A stretch of DNA of 64,000 nucleotides, taken from positions 11,783,290 to 11,847,289 of the forward strand of contig OX388316.1 of the NCBI GenBank assembly GCA_947579605.1. The letters run 5' to 3'. Source of the DNA: Athripsodes cinereus (lineage: Eukaryota; Arthropoda; Insecta; Trichoptera; Leptoceridae). Shown one piece after another: positions 47,490 to 58,890 of the stretch (positions within the stretch are counted from its first letter, which is position 1; each line of letters starts with the position of its first letter). The notes under the pieces were generated by a model, which saw nothing but the letters and a program-made list of their open reading frames with translations, made no database searches and was not told where the DNA came from. The position numbers and the translations under genes are program-made.

Positions 47490-49118
47490 ACTTTTTTTCA
47501 AGAAGTCTACGACACCCCTTCTATACATACTGGCTATGATTTTTCCTCCGACAAAACCATCGACATGCCCAGCATTACAATATCAGTTGACGAGGTCAGA
47601 AGTGCGATCCTGGCTTTGGATATATCTAAAGCAGCGGGTCCAGATGGTATACCTAACGTTTTCATAAAAAACTGTGTTATGGTCTTGGCAAAACATCTTG
47701 CCTTCCTTTTTAATTTGTCTCTAAGTAAGGGTATTTTTCCTGATAAATGGAAAACGGGATTCATAAACCCTATTTTTAAGAAGGGAGATAATAGCCAGGT
47801 AACAAACTACAGACCTATTTGTATACTATCTGCTATTCCAAAGCTTTTTGAATCTATAGTTGTTTGTAAAATAAGAAATCCAATAAACAATATAATCACC
47901 ACAAAGCAACACGGTTTTGTGCCAAAGAAGTCCACTCTCACCAACCTACTTATTTACCAAAACTATATTGTCAATGCACTCACCAAAAGAGGCCAAGTCG
48001 ACTCCGTGTACACTGACTTTTCAAAAGCTTTTGACAAGGTGTCACATGACATTCTACTTTGTAAGTTACGTGGGTACGGAGTTGGTGGAGTTTTCTATCG
48101 CTGGATAGAGAGTTACCTTAAGGAGAGAACACTTAAGGTCAGGGTTGGTGATGGTGTTTCTGATACCGTGTTTGTTCATAGTGGTGTGCCTCAGGGCTCG
48201 CACTTAGGACCAATACTATTTAATGTATTTATCAATGACATAGTTCAGATCTTCAGGGACATAGAAGTGTTATTATTTGCCGATGACTTAAAACTATACA
48301 AGTGTATCGATAGTATTGAAGATTGTATAATGCTACAAAATAATTTAGATGTTTTAAATGACTGGTGTAAGAAAAATAAGCTTTGCCTAAACATCACAAA
48401 ATGCCAGGTCATTAGATTCCATAAAACTAAATCTACAATTGTTTACAATTACTCAATTAATAAAATTATACTCGATTCTGTCTCTAATCTGAAAGATTTA
48501 GGCATCACATTCTCTGAGGATCTAACTTACAATTTACACATAGAGGAAACTGTTGGCAGGTCTATGAGGGCTCTGGGCTTTATATTCAGACTGGCGACAG
48601 ACTTTCAATTGATTCGGTCTTGCAGACTGCTCTTTGTCTCCCTTATAAGACCATTACTGGAGTACAATACCGCAGTGTGGTCCCCGAATTACGCCGTCCA
48701 TAGTAAAAGTCTGGAAAGGGTACAGAGAAAGTTCTTAAGATTAATTAATTACAAAATGGGAATACCTATAGAGAATATTGAATATTCAGTCTTAATGAGC
48801 GAGCTCGGTATCCTTAGTCTTGAGAATCGAAGGAAGATGTTCGACCTTTGTTTCCTGCACAAGCTTCTAAACGGTGCAATCGATTCTCCTGAGCTGATTG
48901 AATTAATCCAAATTAATGTCCCCGTCAGAAGTACCAGACAATCTGTAACTTTTCACGAGTCTTACACTAAAAACAACTACACATACCATGCTCCAATAAA
49001 CAGATTTCACAGACTTGGTAATCTGGTGGGTGAAAGCACTGATATTTTTGCCGACAGTTTTCTAAAATACAAATCTGACATTATCAAATACTTGAGTGTA
49101 CAAACTGACAATGGGTAG
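47490..49118 (+). CDS. LINE reverse transcriptase, N-terminally truncated
   Basis: The frame is open for 566 codons from an upstream ATG at 47418. The first ~24 codons come from the neighbouring element, so I place the real segment from about 47490. Visible motifs, numbered from 47418: KAAGPDGIPNVFIKN near 72, INPIFKKGDNSQVTNYRPI near 116, TDFSKAFDKVSHD near 198, SGVPQGSHLGPILFNVFIND near 255, and the catalytic FADD at 287-290. The C-terminal domain (residues 380-560) matches the non-LTR RT tail type. No endonuclease and no cysteine-rich C-terminus are seen. The absence of stops suggests a fairly young insertion, but it cannot be autonomous. Confidence 0.9.
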   Translation, partial: TFFQEVYDTPSIHTGYDFSSDKTIDMPSITISVDEVRSAILALDISKAAGPDGIPNVFIKNCVMVLAKHLAFLFNLSLSKGIFPDKWKTGFINPIFKKGDNSQVTNYRPICILSAIPKLFESIVVCKIRNPINNIITTKQHGFVPKKSTLTNLLIYQNYIVNALTKRGQVDSVYTDFSKAFDKVSHDILLCKLRGYGVGGVFYRWIESYLKERTLKVRVGDGVSDTVFVHSGVPQGSHLGPILFNVFINDIVQIFRDIEVLLFADDLKLYKCIDSIEDCIMLQNNLDVLNDWCKKNKLCLNITKCQVIRFHKTKSTIVYNYSINKIILDSVSNLKDLGITFSEDLTYNLHIEETVGRSMRALGFIFRLATDFQLIRSCRLLFVSLIRPLLEYNTAVWSPNYAVHSKSLERVQRKFLRLINYKMGIPIENIEYSVLMSELGILSLENRRKMFDLCFLHKLLNGAIDSPELIELIQINVPVRSTRQSVTFHESYTKNNYTYHAPINRFHRLGNLVGESTDIFADSFLKYKSDIIKYLSVQTDNG

Positions 49119-49966
49119 TCGAGGTTTATAGTTGCTTATTTACGTTGATCTTCTCTGGTATTCTATGCCTCTAACTGGATATGTTCATGTGACTAATTGT
49201 TATTTTTTTTTGTGTGGCGAATTGCTCTTTTAACCACTTATGTTTTTATGCATCCTAAACTTATGTTTTTTAATTGATCTCTATTATTTGAAATTTTTTA
49301 TATAATTTTTTTTGTATCAATTTTTTATTGACTATTTACTATATTTGACAATTTCATACCACTTTGATTTCTCTTTGTAATGTTCTTGACCAAATTTTTA
49401 ACTTATGAATTTTAACTAATTGACTTTTTACTATATTTGACATTTATATACCTTTGATATCTCTTTGTGATGTCTTTACCAATTTTTTTTTAACATTTTT
49501 GTATCTTTTTTATAATTATAACATGATTAACCCTACAATGCACAATGTAGCAGGTCTGATACAACTAATTTAAACCCATATAATTTACTATCGAAAGGAA
49601 AAATTCGTATAACTGTTTATTGTATCATATCTGGTACACCTTTATGAATCGTGTGAATAAGACACTTGATGTGAGTTGGCGCGAAAAATGATATTTCTTG
49701 TCAGTTGAGTTTTGTCGGTTGAGGTTATCGGGCGAGTGCATCGACTTCTTTGTGTAAGTGCGGAAGAAATCCAAGTTTTTTTAAAAAAAATATCAGCATT
49801 AAGCATTGAAATACGATTATATAAGGTGAGTCTATCATACACCAATTATATTTTGAATATAAACATACACATGTTTGAAGTAATTGAATCTAAATATGAC
49901 GTAGCATACCTGATATATTGTGCATTAACGTCTTCTTTACATTGCAGGTGAACTCACCCTACAAAT

Positions 49967-50371
49967 ATGAATGAAGACCGAATAAAACGCATTTGACTGA
50001 GCAAGAATTGGAGGAAACAGTTGCTCATTTGTCGGAAAGTGAAGATGATTTCGATGATGAAGACAATGACCTAGAAATAGATAGAGATCAAATAGAAAAT
50101 GCCGTATAAACAATGCCGATTGAATTTGAAGACGGATTGATTTTACAAAATATGGATGGTCATGAGGATTGTACAGGAAGAGAAAATGAACAGAGCCTGG
50201 ATGAACAATTAAGTGAAGAAACAACGCAAAATGTCACAAGAAATTCCAATGAGGCAAAAAAATTGAGAGAAAAGTACAAAAATATAATATGGAGAAGAAA
50301 AAATTTGATTCTCAGTGATAATGCTATAAATTTCCACGAAAATACAAATTTAACACCAGAAATTTTTTGCG
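49967..50371 (+). pseudogene. piggyBac-like transposase, N-terminal acidic region
   Basis: An ATG at 49967 is followed after eight codons by a frameshift into LTEQELEETVAHLSESEDD and an acidic run (DDEDNDLEID). A TAA then interrupts at about 50107, and an open stretch continues to IWRRKNLILSDNAINF near 50340. Acidic N-termini beginning 'LTEEEL...' are typical of piggyBac transposases. The catalytic domain that should follow is missing: sequence changes to GC-rich foreign DNA at about 50372. Confidence 0.7.
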
Positions 50372-50860
50372 GGTAAGGGTGCGCTTCGAAGCCTTAATCA
50401 TAAAATTCCGCCAGCGGGACCTTATTCCAGGTACCTGATCGAAAGGGCAAAAAGACAGTTTTTTATATGGTTCGAAGTAGTGCTGACTGGGCAGAACCAG
50501 TCAGGGCGACCCTCTACTCAGGGGTTATTGAGGAGGCAGGGGGGTGATTAGCCCAACCTGAGCCAATGGCTCTCAGGTGTTCACCCATTTAGTGTCGGAC
50601 TCTGCCGGGCAGTGGTTCGTGGGAGTGGGATGAGCGTGCATCTCGCGGATCTGTCCATGTCGCGCATGGACATTAAATGGGGGGGGGAGTCGGGCTCATT
50701 CAAACGGCTGGCCGCTGTTGGATCCGGTTCTCTATCCCAGCCGCAGAAATAGGGCTTGGTGTTTAGTATCCGAACTAATGCCGGGCGGCTCACTTGTGTC
50801 CTCGTCCACTTCTGTCGGTCAGTGCGTCCTGCGGATTCAGGATAGTTCAGTGTTATGATC
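50372..50860. other. GC-rich foreign insert inside piggyBac-like element 1
   Basis: About 480 bp, markedly richer in G+C than any neighbour, replaces the transposase core. It contains AGGCAGGGGGGTGATTAGCC (50534-50553) and a run of nine Gs near 50680. It has no long frame on either strand that I recognise. The style is like the 5' UTR of a non-LTR retrotransposon, but I cannot name the family. The left edge follows the transposase word EIF; the right edge is just before NFYTSIPLA. Confidence 0.5.
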
Positions 50861-50861
50861 T

Positions 50862-51330
50862 GTGTGTGTAAATTTTTACACATCTATTCCATTGGCTGCC
50901 CATTTGGACAACTCCGGAATTCATTGCCTAGGAACTGTAAGAAGGAATAGGATTCCTAATTGCAAATTCAACACAGAAAAAGAAATGTTAAAAGAAAACG
51001 GGGAACTTCCCTTGAATTCGTTGCGGATGTTGACGGGGCTGAAATTTCGTCTGTCATTTTAACAATACTTCTACAACTAAACGAGGAAGACCAAGTGATT
51101 TGGAAAAAGAAATCCAAAAAAAGAAGAAAAGATCTGCAACAACGGCCTATGTCCCACCTAGAGATGTTCGTCAAGACTCTTACAGTCATTAGCCAACATG
51201 TGACGAACGTAGACAACTTTGCAAAATGCCAGGATGCAAATCATTTTCATTTATAAAGTGTTCCAAATGTGGTTTACATTTGTGCCTTAGTAAAAATAAT
51301 AATTGCTTTACAAGTTTTCATACAAACTAA
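50862..51330 (+). pseudogene. piggyBac-like transposase, C-terminal parts
   Basis: NFYTSIPLAAHL and GTVRRNRIPNC are the family block following the second catalytic aspartate. Here the position usually occupied by that D (in 'DN.YTSIPLA') is V, at the insert boundary. A frameshift leads to RGTSLEFVADVDGAEISSV, and a deletion follows that removes the third catalytic region. The C-terminal cysteine-rich domain, RQLCKMPGCKSFSF with IKCSKCGLHLC, is intact and ends at the TAA at 51328. Frameshifts, a stop and deletions make this a clear pseudogene. Confidence 0.78.
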
Positions 51331-52698
51331 AATACTTATTATCTACTTTTATACTTTACTTTCATACTAAGTTACAATATTGTTTATAGCATTACTGCAC
51401 AATGTAGCAGATTTGATACGACCATTCTTTTTTTAATAAAAGAAAAAGTATTATTCATGGATTTTTTATTTTATTTTTCCCTGAATATAAACCAAAAACT
51501 ACATTAAAAAATATTTTTTTCCTTGAAAAATAAAAAATCGTGCATTGTAGGGTTAATGTTATATTGTCTGTAAAACTTTCGTTTCTTTAGTCTAATTGTT
51601 TTGTGTCTTTTTTTGTAACAGATCTTTCCTTTGTTTACATGTTATGTATGTATACAGAGGTTTAACATGTTAAAGGCTTTGGCCGTAAATATTTGTAAAT
51701 AAATAAATAAATAAATAAATAAATATTAGTTACGCCACTGTTTAATAGTGGGTAATCATGAGTTATATGTTTTTATTAAACCATTGTAAAACAAACAGCT
51801 TGAAACTTTCATAAGCTTATAAGTAATGGTTATTTGAGAGAAATGAATTTTCATTATTCAATGAAAACCGTACAACTTTGCTAATTATTTAAGTGATAAA
51901 CTATCAAAATGCTTCTCATTTATTCAAGAATTGGCTGAGTTATCGGGAAATAGGTTTCCCATTCTTGGCAAGTGTTCTGTAGAAGGTAGGTAGCAATAAG
52001 TAGACAAAAAATATGCGAAAAAATAATTTATTTCATTCAAACAGCCAGTGAGCAAAACATCAAAAATGAAAAAGCCTTTTTACTATAGAAACTTAGGCGG
52101 TTAACATAATTTATGTTACGCTAGCGCAGAGCCACCATTTTCTATGAAATTTATTAACAACAGAAAACAATACATTTTCTTTGGAATATTCAAAGAAAGA
52201 ATAGTGAACCTTGTATATGTGATTCAGCGCAGAGATCAGAAGACATACTCCAAGTACGTGATGGAAGATAAAATAATGGCTAAAACAAAGCACAAATTCA
52301 CCTCAACACAATATACAAGGATGAATCAGCATTTTGTGTCAATCCTCACATAAATATTTAAGTCTGTTTGAATAAACTTATTTATGTACAAACGTATGTC
52401 CAAATTGTAAACTCTTATTTGGGTACAATATACCTATTTCAATGAATTTCATGGTGAAATAGTGGCATTTTTCAGCTATAAAAACAATCACAAATGTATG
52501 TGATTACAAAAGAACATTTTGGATATTAATAATATTAATATTATTATTATAAATATTCTTTATTATAAGTACCTTCAATTATTGTTGTTTTCTGCATTCT
52601 TTATTTATTCATTCTTTACTGTACATCGATTACATTACTTCCAGTGTGAACTATACCTATAGCTTTTCAAAATGTATTTTTATAATGCCTTGCATGCA

Positions 52699-52780
52699 AA
52701 ACGAAATAAATAAAACAAAATTATGTTTATTCTACTATTCGATTTACTAACGAGAAAGACGTCTTTCATCTTGTCATTTA
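52699..52780 (+). repeat. Single diverged copy of the 77-bp repeat and its upstream flank
   Basis: AAATAAATAAAACAAAAT, TTATTCTACTATTCGATTTA and ACGAGAAAGACGTCTTTCAT match 44310-44385 in order. The unit is not tandem here. This shows that the array at 44.35 kb grew from one unit of a dispersed repeat. Confidence 0.75.
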
Positions 52781-53690
52781 TCTATCTTTGGGACGTAAAC
52801 ATAATCGTTTTCCATTTAAATGTAAGTTTTTAATTTAAATGATATTTTTATTTCAAGTATTTTTTTCAGTTTGTTGATTATTTCTTGAGTGTTACCGGGC
52901 TACCTACATAGTTCCTTATACAATACTGAACCAAACAGCATTACCTAGAAATATCTACTCATGATAATAGCAAAGATATTTTCGACTTTTACAACAAACC
53001 TCAGCCTCCATCTTATTTTAGGTGATTCAAACGAATATGATTTTAGATTCGACAATTGATTATTAGAGTTCTAGGATTTACAAAATCATACTCTCGAACA
53101 TTTTGAAGATATTTGACATTATTTTAATTTAAAAGATTCTGGATGATCAACGTTTACTTACCTATTTCTACGCCAACGCTTTCCGTGCATTCACAAAATT
53201 CTCAGTTGATAAGAAATTATAAATTATCACTTCGAAAATCTTTATTTTGGATTTACTCCCACATTTTCTAATTTTAGAAGTTGTCGAAATGCTTAACTTT
53301 TAATAATAATTTTGTATTTTTGGAAAAGTTTCTTCAAAATTGAGTATGTACTTACTTAAGTAACACAAAATTCTGAATAAGTAATAGGTATATAATGGTA
53401 AAAATGTAAATCAAGGTAAGTGTACCTACGTAAAAAAATCTTAAAAATTTGTCACTAGACATCAAGTATAGACAAAAATAATCATGAAATGATATGTAAA
53501 AAATATATTATTAAAGTAAGCTTAAAATGAATAAAGATGAATTTATCACTGACGCAATCTCTTAAAACTAGTCTTATACTTTTAATACTTACATAAATTA
53601 TCTACATATTATATATTCACTAGTGGATCAGTTTCAATTAATGATTTTTACCAAACATATCATGCTGTCTCAGACACAAAGTTGTTAACT

Positions 53691-53839
53691 TCATTGTAAA
53701 GGGAAAAGAAAATATGGAATTGTCTGTAGAACAAAATAAGTGTCTGGTACTGGGGAATCCATGTAACTGGAATGACTTCGGTGAATCAGGTGCATAATTG
53801 GTGATATTTCTGATGCTTCTCCAGCTGCTTTGAAATTGT
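53691..53839 (-). CDS. Candidate host terminal exon (unrecognised)
   Basis: On the minus strand, TATCTTTCAG ending at 53840 looks like a splice acceptor. It is followed by an open stretch of 49 codons, NFKAAGEASEISPIMHLIHR then SHSSYMDSPVPDTYFVL, closed by TGA at 53693-53691. Base composition is more balanced than the surroundings and codon choice looks protein-like. I do not recognise the protein and see no upstream exon. It could be the last coding exon of a gene lying to the right, or an old transposon exon. Confidence 0.25.
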
Positions 53840-54610
53840 CTGAAAGATATTTAAGTTCAAAACAAAGAAAGCCATAAATACGGTTCTCGTTTTGTTTTAT
53901 TTGTTTTTTACAGTCAATAACAGAACATGTTTACAAAATACACATTCAATTTATAAACCAGAAAAGATCCTTTATTTACCAGAGAATTTTCCATAAAATG
54001 ATTCAGATTATGGGGAACGCGTTAGAAAACTAATTGTTCATAAAGAAATATTTGAATCCCGAGTAATTTGTTCGCGGTATTAAACGAATGTAACTTTACT
54101 ATGATACTTCTAAGATATCTTTCATTAACTAATGATTGATTAATTCCTATATCAATATTATACCAGGTATTTATGGAATGTATTTTAACCTCACTCCACG
54201 TGAGTCATCCAATTCTTTTGTTTCATCACAACAATTAAGATACCGACAGATAAAAATGAAATGATGAACCCTATCAAACAAACAGCGACGTACAAGTTCT
54301 TTCATCTTGTCAGCATAACTTGTGTGACCAATTTTTATTTTTTATGTTAAATATATACATAGGTAAATCTTGACTATAATATTTTGTGAGTAGGTGTGTA
54401 AGTGAAATAACATGATTTATACCTAATGACCTATTCAGCAGATTTTCTTAATGTGTTGAATTGACATCTGTGCAATAAAACATTGAATACCTACTTTTTT
54501 TATTTTTATTTTCGGTAATCAAGTAGGAATATGAAAAATCAATTACAAACTCAAGTTCATCTCGTTATCTAAAGATTTTGATTTATATTTTATTTCAGCT
54601 TATTTTTAAA

Positions 54611-54800
54611 GTATTTATTTATTTATTTATTTATTAATTCAATATACGGCAATTGCCTTTTACAAAAAATTATATTACAAAACAAAATAAAAAATCACAT
54701 TTTACATCTGTAATAAAAATTTCAAATTATAAAAAGATATACATCTTGCATTCAACTGTACAACATAATCAGGTGCATCATACATACAGGTATACATACA
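54611..54800 (-). mobile_element. LINE 3' UTR remnant with (AAAT)n tail
   Basis: The plus strand shows an (ATTT)n run at 54611-54635, then AATATACGGCAATTGCC, which on the minus strand is a GGCAATTGCCGTATATT pre-tail hairpin. AT-rich sequence follows without coding signal. The right boundary is uncertain. Confidence 0.55.
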
Positions 54801-55569
54801 ATAACAACATTATGCATCTAAAGGTATCATTGCTACTATGGCAAATCCACCGAAATCGATAAAAGAATAAAAACAATTTCTACCCAACTTGTGACAATAA
54901 TATTATAAAAAAACATCAAAATATATACTACAATCGATACATGCTGAACTTGTATTCACTAGGCACTAGTGCGCTAAGCATTAGCGAGAAACAACATTCA
55001 AAATAATTATTATATAATAATACAGGTATGCAGTACAAATACTCTATAATATAGACATAAAAAAGTATTGAATGGTTTGTAAAATAATTTGACCAAAATG
55101 AAAATATCAATTATTCTACTACTATATTTTATTCTTTCCATATTAAATTTATTGATGGTATACTTAAAATCATCTTAATATTTTTTCAGTGGACTGACCG
55201 CTTTCTAAAATAGGTAGGTATAAAGAAAAAAAAACTTTGAAAGTTCATAATCTCGCATTGCTTGATGATAATTTGATCAATTGTTTGAATCTAATAACAA
55301 TCTGATGATCTGACAAATTACAATCTTGATTGTTTTTGTGATGAACCGATTAACAAATGTTCATAGCATTGTCGGTAAGTATATTGACATCAATCGGATA
55401 CCTACAAACATAATACATTGATATCAATCTAGTACATATTAAAACATCCCCAATTCATCTATATTCTTGATTACATTGATTAAATGCATAGTTCAGATGT
55501 CGTTGTTCCTGTATAAAAAAAACGATTGATTTTTGCTGGAAAAAAATAACTCAGAATCTATAGTATTAA

Positions 55570-56600
55570 CCCTCTGCAACTGAGGTGGCTTTTTAGTCAT
55601 TATTCTGCTGAGGAGTGGTCTGACAGACACTCATTTTAAGTTCCATTATTGCCATTATTTAAAAAGTTTTGATAATTTTTTTAGTTTTTTGTGAGTATTT
55701 GACATGTATGCTGACACCATTTGAAAAAATATGATTTAAAATAAACAGATATAAGAAATTACAAGAAATTTATTAATGCTAATAAAAAATCACCATTTTT
55801 TAAAGAACAATTTATAAAAATTAATAAAATGAAAAAAACATATAAAATTAAAAAAATAAGTAGAAATTTGTTTTCTGTTAACTTTTGTTAAAATGTAGAA
55901 AAATAATAAAAGAAATCGTTAGAGCGGTTTCTCTAAAAATCGGCTTCAAAGTGCGTCCTCTCAGTCCTGGCAAATTTGTGCCGAGCATTGTAGGCAGACA
56001 TGTTTTTTGCATGCATAACGAGTAAATTTTGTCTTCCTTTCAATTAAATCCCACTCTTTAATCTTTCTTTTCAATTCACTCGTAAAAATTCTGCACAATA
56101 TTCTTTCACACGATGTCCCAGATTCGTTTTGTTCAGGGGCAGTTGGCAAATCTCGTCCTAAGACATGATTGCGCAATTCTCTTAGCAATTTTTCATTATA
56201 CACCCGCTGTGTCATAATAGAAAGAAAAAGTTCCCTAGCAAGGCTTCAAATGAAATCTGCTCTCTATTTATTGAAAAAAAAAATTTTATTGAAGTGATTT
56301 TAGATAGACTCTATGAATTTACTGAGGTGATGTATGTGAGACACTATGAAAATATTATTATTTTACTGACGTTAGGTCTAATAGACCCATCATTTATTAC
56401 TGACGTTAGGTCTGACAGACACCCATCAGCTATAGATCCACACATGCAATCACGACGGCCGTCGTTACTGTACTGATGATTAAAGGAACAGAAATTAGGA
56501 AGCTACTGAGAAAAACGGAAAGATAGGACTCAAAATGGCAACGTTGTTACAAAAAAAAGATTTCGCGGTGTCTGACAGACCTCACGTCAGTTGCAGAGGG
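55570..56600 (-). mobile_element. piggyBac-like element 2, internally deleted
   Basis: TTAA lies at 55566-55569 and 56601-56604. Terminal inverted repeats CCCTCTGCAACTGA lie at 55570-55583 and 56587-56600 (14 of 14 bp). The near-palindrome GTCTGACAGAC recurs close to both ends (about 55618, 56410 and 56569), with a variant at about 56373, and may be a transposase-binding site. The terminal repeats share only the first four bases with element 1, so this is a different family. A transposase C-terminus remains on the minus strand. Confidence 0.9.
55961..56215 (-). pseudogene. piggyBac-like transposase C-terminal remnant
   Basis: 84 codons from MTQRVYNEKLLRELRNHV to KFTRYACKKHVCLQCSAQIC. The 'Y.C..H.CLQC...IC' ending matches the piggyBac cysteine-rich C-terminal domain. 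The residues upstream in the same frame (ARELFLSI before the M) continue the match past the nominal start and are then cut by a stop. The DDD catalytic core is gone. It lies inside element 2, near its left end, on the strand expected from the deletion structure. Confidence 0.7.
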
Positions 56601-56829
56601 TTAATTAATTACAGTGGAATAATCAGCAAATAATTTGATTTAAAAGAATATTATTTTGAACAAAATTATTTTAAAAACACGACGTTAAGCGGTGCAAACC
56701 TATATTATGTTATTAGGAATAATTCTAATTGCACAATTAAAAAAAAACTAATTTATTATTTATCTATCGTGTCGAAACCCAAAAAAAACAATAAACAATC
56801 AAACTGATGTCCAAAACTGTGCAAAACGC

Positions 56830-57065
56830 ACACTACGTGGAGATGCGTCAAAAATATCCTCCGTAGTGCAAATGACAGGGCAAAATGCGGCATGGCTGTG
56901 CTGCACCACAGTTACACGCTCCGGATTCGTCTTGAAGGAAGGCCCATCGTTCTCTTTTATGATGACAATTTCCTTCACCAGATCTAAGACGATTCAGGGT
57001 TTTCCATGTCCTGTAGTCTAGATCGCCTCCTGCAGCAACGTGTTCTTGGAAAATCCAATTCTTGA
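56830..57065 (-). pseudogene. LINE C-terminal zinc-ribbon fragment
   Basis: The minus strand reads WKTLNRLRSGEGNC, then WAFLQDESGACNCGAAQ. After a frameshift TMPHF and CTTEDIFDASPRSV follow. This matches the 'HW..LNRLR.G.GRC......WG.....C.CG...QTM.HI...C' C-terminal domain of insect LINE proteins. The left and right limits are approximate. Confidence 0.62.
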
Positions 57066-58700
57066 GTTAAACTGATATTGTCAATTTGGTTTTGCATAGA
57101 TATACCTACAATATATAGATACCTAAAACATTTTTTTTTATAAATTAACATAGATATATACCTACATGTCAGTTTGGTGAATGTAGTTGTTTGTGAAGTA
57201 ACATAATTTATTTCATTTTCATTTCAAATACACAAATAACAAAGAAAATTAAATATCAGAATTATGTAGGCTAGATGAACATCAAGTTTATTTTTTGCTT
57301 TCGGTGTATTGCCTATTTCATAATATGAAACAAACAAATTGTATAAAATATAAGAAAGAATAAACAGCTATTACTAGAATTATTTTCCTGGTCGACTTGA
57401 GAATTATATATTGCTCAAGGTTCGAACTCTCTCTCCAAAACTATTCTATTTACATGACACAATAATTTTTTTTTTTTAAATAATGAGAATTGTAAAATTT
57501 AGTCACAATCCTTGATTGATCAGCAATCAGATGTTAGATGTATTTTCATTTATTTATTTGAGTACACTTAAAAAGAGTTTCATAAATTGGATCATTTTTA
57601 AAATTCTAAAATATGTTTTTACGCGCACAAGCCCGCGAACAATTAAGCACACAAATTTATTGGTCAAAATTTCTAAATTAATGAAACTACAGTTTGTTTA
57701 TGTTTTGTATTGTAGCTTTTCATCTAGTTTTAAAATGTTCATTATTACCTAAGTACTTATGTGCCTACCTAGACCAAAGGAGAAAAATAAAATTTGTTTC
57801 ATAATTGATACTGAAATAATTATATCGACAAATAAACAGACCTTAATATTATATGAATACGTTCATACCTTTCTGTCAAAAATATTTGTTGTGTATTTTG
57901 CGAGTTTTTTTAGAATTTCATTAACCGTAATTTGCACTCTGTCAGGATCAAAAATAAAAGAACGTAAAACAAGAACAAAAAATCTTAATTAAAATTAGCA
58001 ACTTTTCAGCGTTTTTTATCCCATAAGTACACAAAGATTTCTTTTATTTCTTTTCACTCTTGAAACCTTTTGTTGTTGTCTTGTGACACCCCCACTTCTT
58101 CCCTTTTCTGAGTTTTATCATTTCTAAAATTGAAATTAAAACATATTTTAGAATTATCGTGATGAATCAGGAATAATTAAATGTAACAAAAAAGTTTAAA
58201 CTGTTTTTGTGAAAATGATTCTATTGTTTAAATGAAATTAACTTTTCTATTCACAAGGGATTCAGCACGATCCAAATATGCGCCTATTCTTAAGATTAAT
58301 TAAATCGCTAACACACCCCGGAGAACTGTGAATATTTTCATAAATCTACACGATTCTTTTTATTCATAGATATTTAAATCTTACTTATTTTAATTAAAAT
58401 TGTTTCTCTTAATTATCTTATAATGTAAATTTTATATATAAAATGTTTAGATTAAAATTCAAACAAATTAAATACTTTTTTGCCGTGTTTTTTTCTCGCA
58501 TCTTACGCAAAAACCCACTCTTCTTTTCAATGTTCGAAATTAACATTCATTAGATATTTTTAGCGATAAGATTTACAATGCATTCTTTGTCTTCTATATT
58601 TGGTATACCTACCTACATAGGAACGTTTTTTCTTGTAGACTAATAAAATAGTTATAAAAAAGACAATTTCTGAGAGGGTCATGTTGGAATATCCAATATA
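57066..58700. other. AT-rich stretch, nothing recognised
   Basis: The short plus frames at 57516-57752 and 57759-57992 are AT-rich and look random. Confidence 0.6.
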
Positions 58701-58890
58701 TAGGGGAGGCCCGGGCAAAACGCATATGTTAAGGGAGAGTGATAAAATAAAATACAAGTTCATAATCAATGTAACTCTTTTTACTTTTAATTTGTAACTT
58801 TGTTTCATAATCTTTGGAAACAGCAATAAAAAAAAATTAAACTCTAACGATTTTGCCTCTTAAATTGAGAAAAAACAAAAAGTATCTATT

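Larger units (their letters stand above)
49531..51552 (+). mobile_element. piggyBac-like element 1, degenerate, inserted in a LINE 3' UTR
   Basis: TTAA target duplications lie at 49527-49530 and 51553-51556. Perfect 13-bp terminal inverted repeats, CCCTACAATGCAC, lie at 49531-49543 and 51540-51552. A subterminal word, CACAATGTAGCAG, occurs in the same orientation near both ends (49541 and 51399). Inside are two parts of a broken transposase (49967-50371 and 50862-51330), separated by a GC-rich block that does not belong to the family. The TTAA target and CCC-start repeats are diagnostic of the piggyBac superfamily. Confidence 0.9.
47490..51725 (+). mobile_element. 5'-truncated LINE (Jockey/CR1-like) split by a piggyBac-like insertion
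   Basis: The element starts abruptly inside the reverse transcriptase region near 47490 and lacks ORF1 and the endonuclease. It runs through a full RT C-terminus to a stop at 49118 and has a 3' UTR ending in an (AAAT)n tail at about 51693-51725. The 3' UTR is interrupted at a TTAA by a 2.0-kb piggyBac-like element (49531-51552). Just before the tail is the word GGCTTTGGCCGTAAATA, which resembles the pre-tail hairpins of other LINE ends in this window. Confidence 0.88.
51726..54610. other. AT-rich stretch with one candidate exon
   Basis: Only the single repeat copy (52699-52780) and the candidate exon (53691-53839) are supported. Confidence 0.55.

Noticed and set aside
49642..49951. Small frames at the left end of piggyBac-like element 1
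   Set aside because: They precede the transposase start and do not match the family.
57419..57440. GGTTCGAACTC as a tRNA or SINE B box
   Set aside because: No A box at suitable spacing and no cloverleaf could be drawn.
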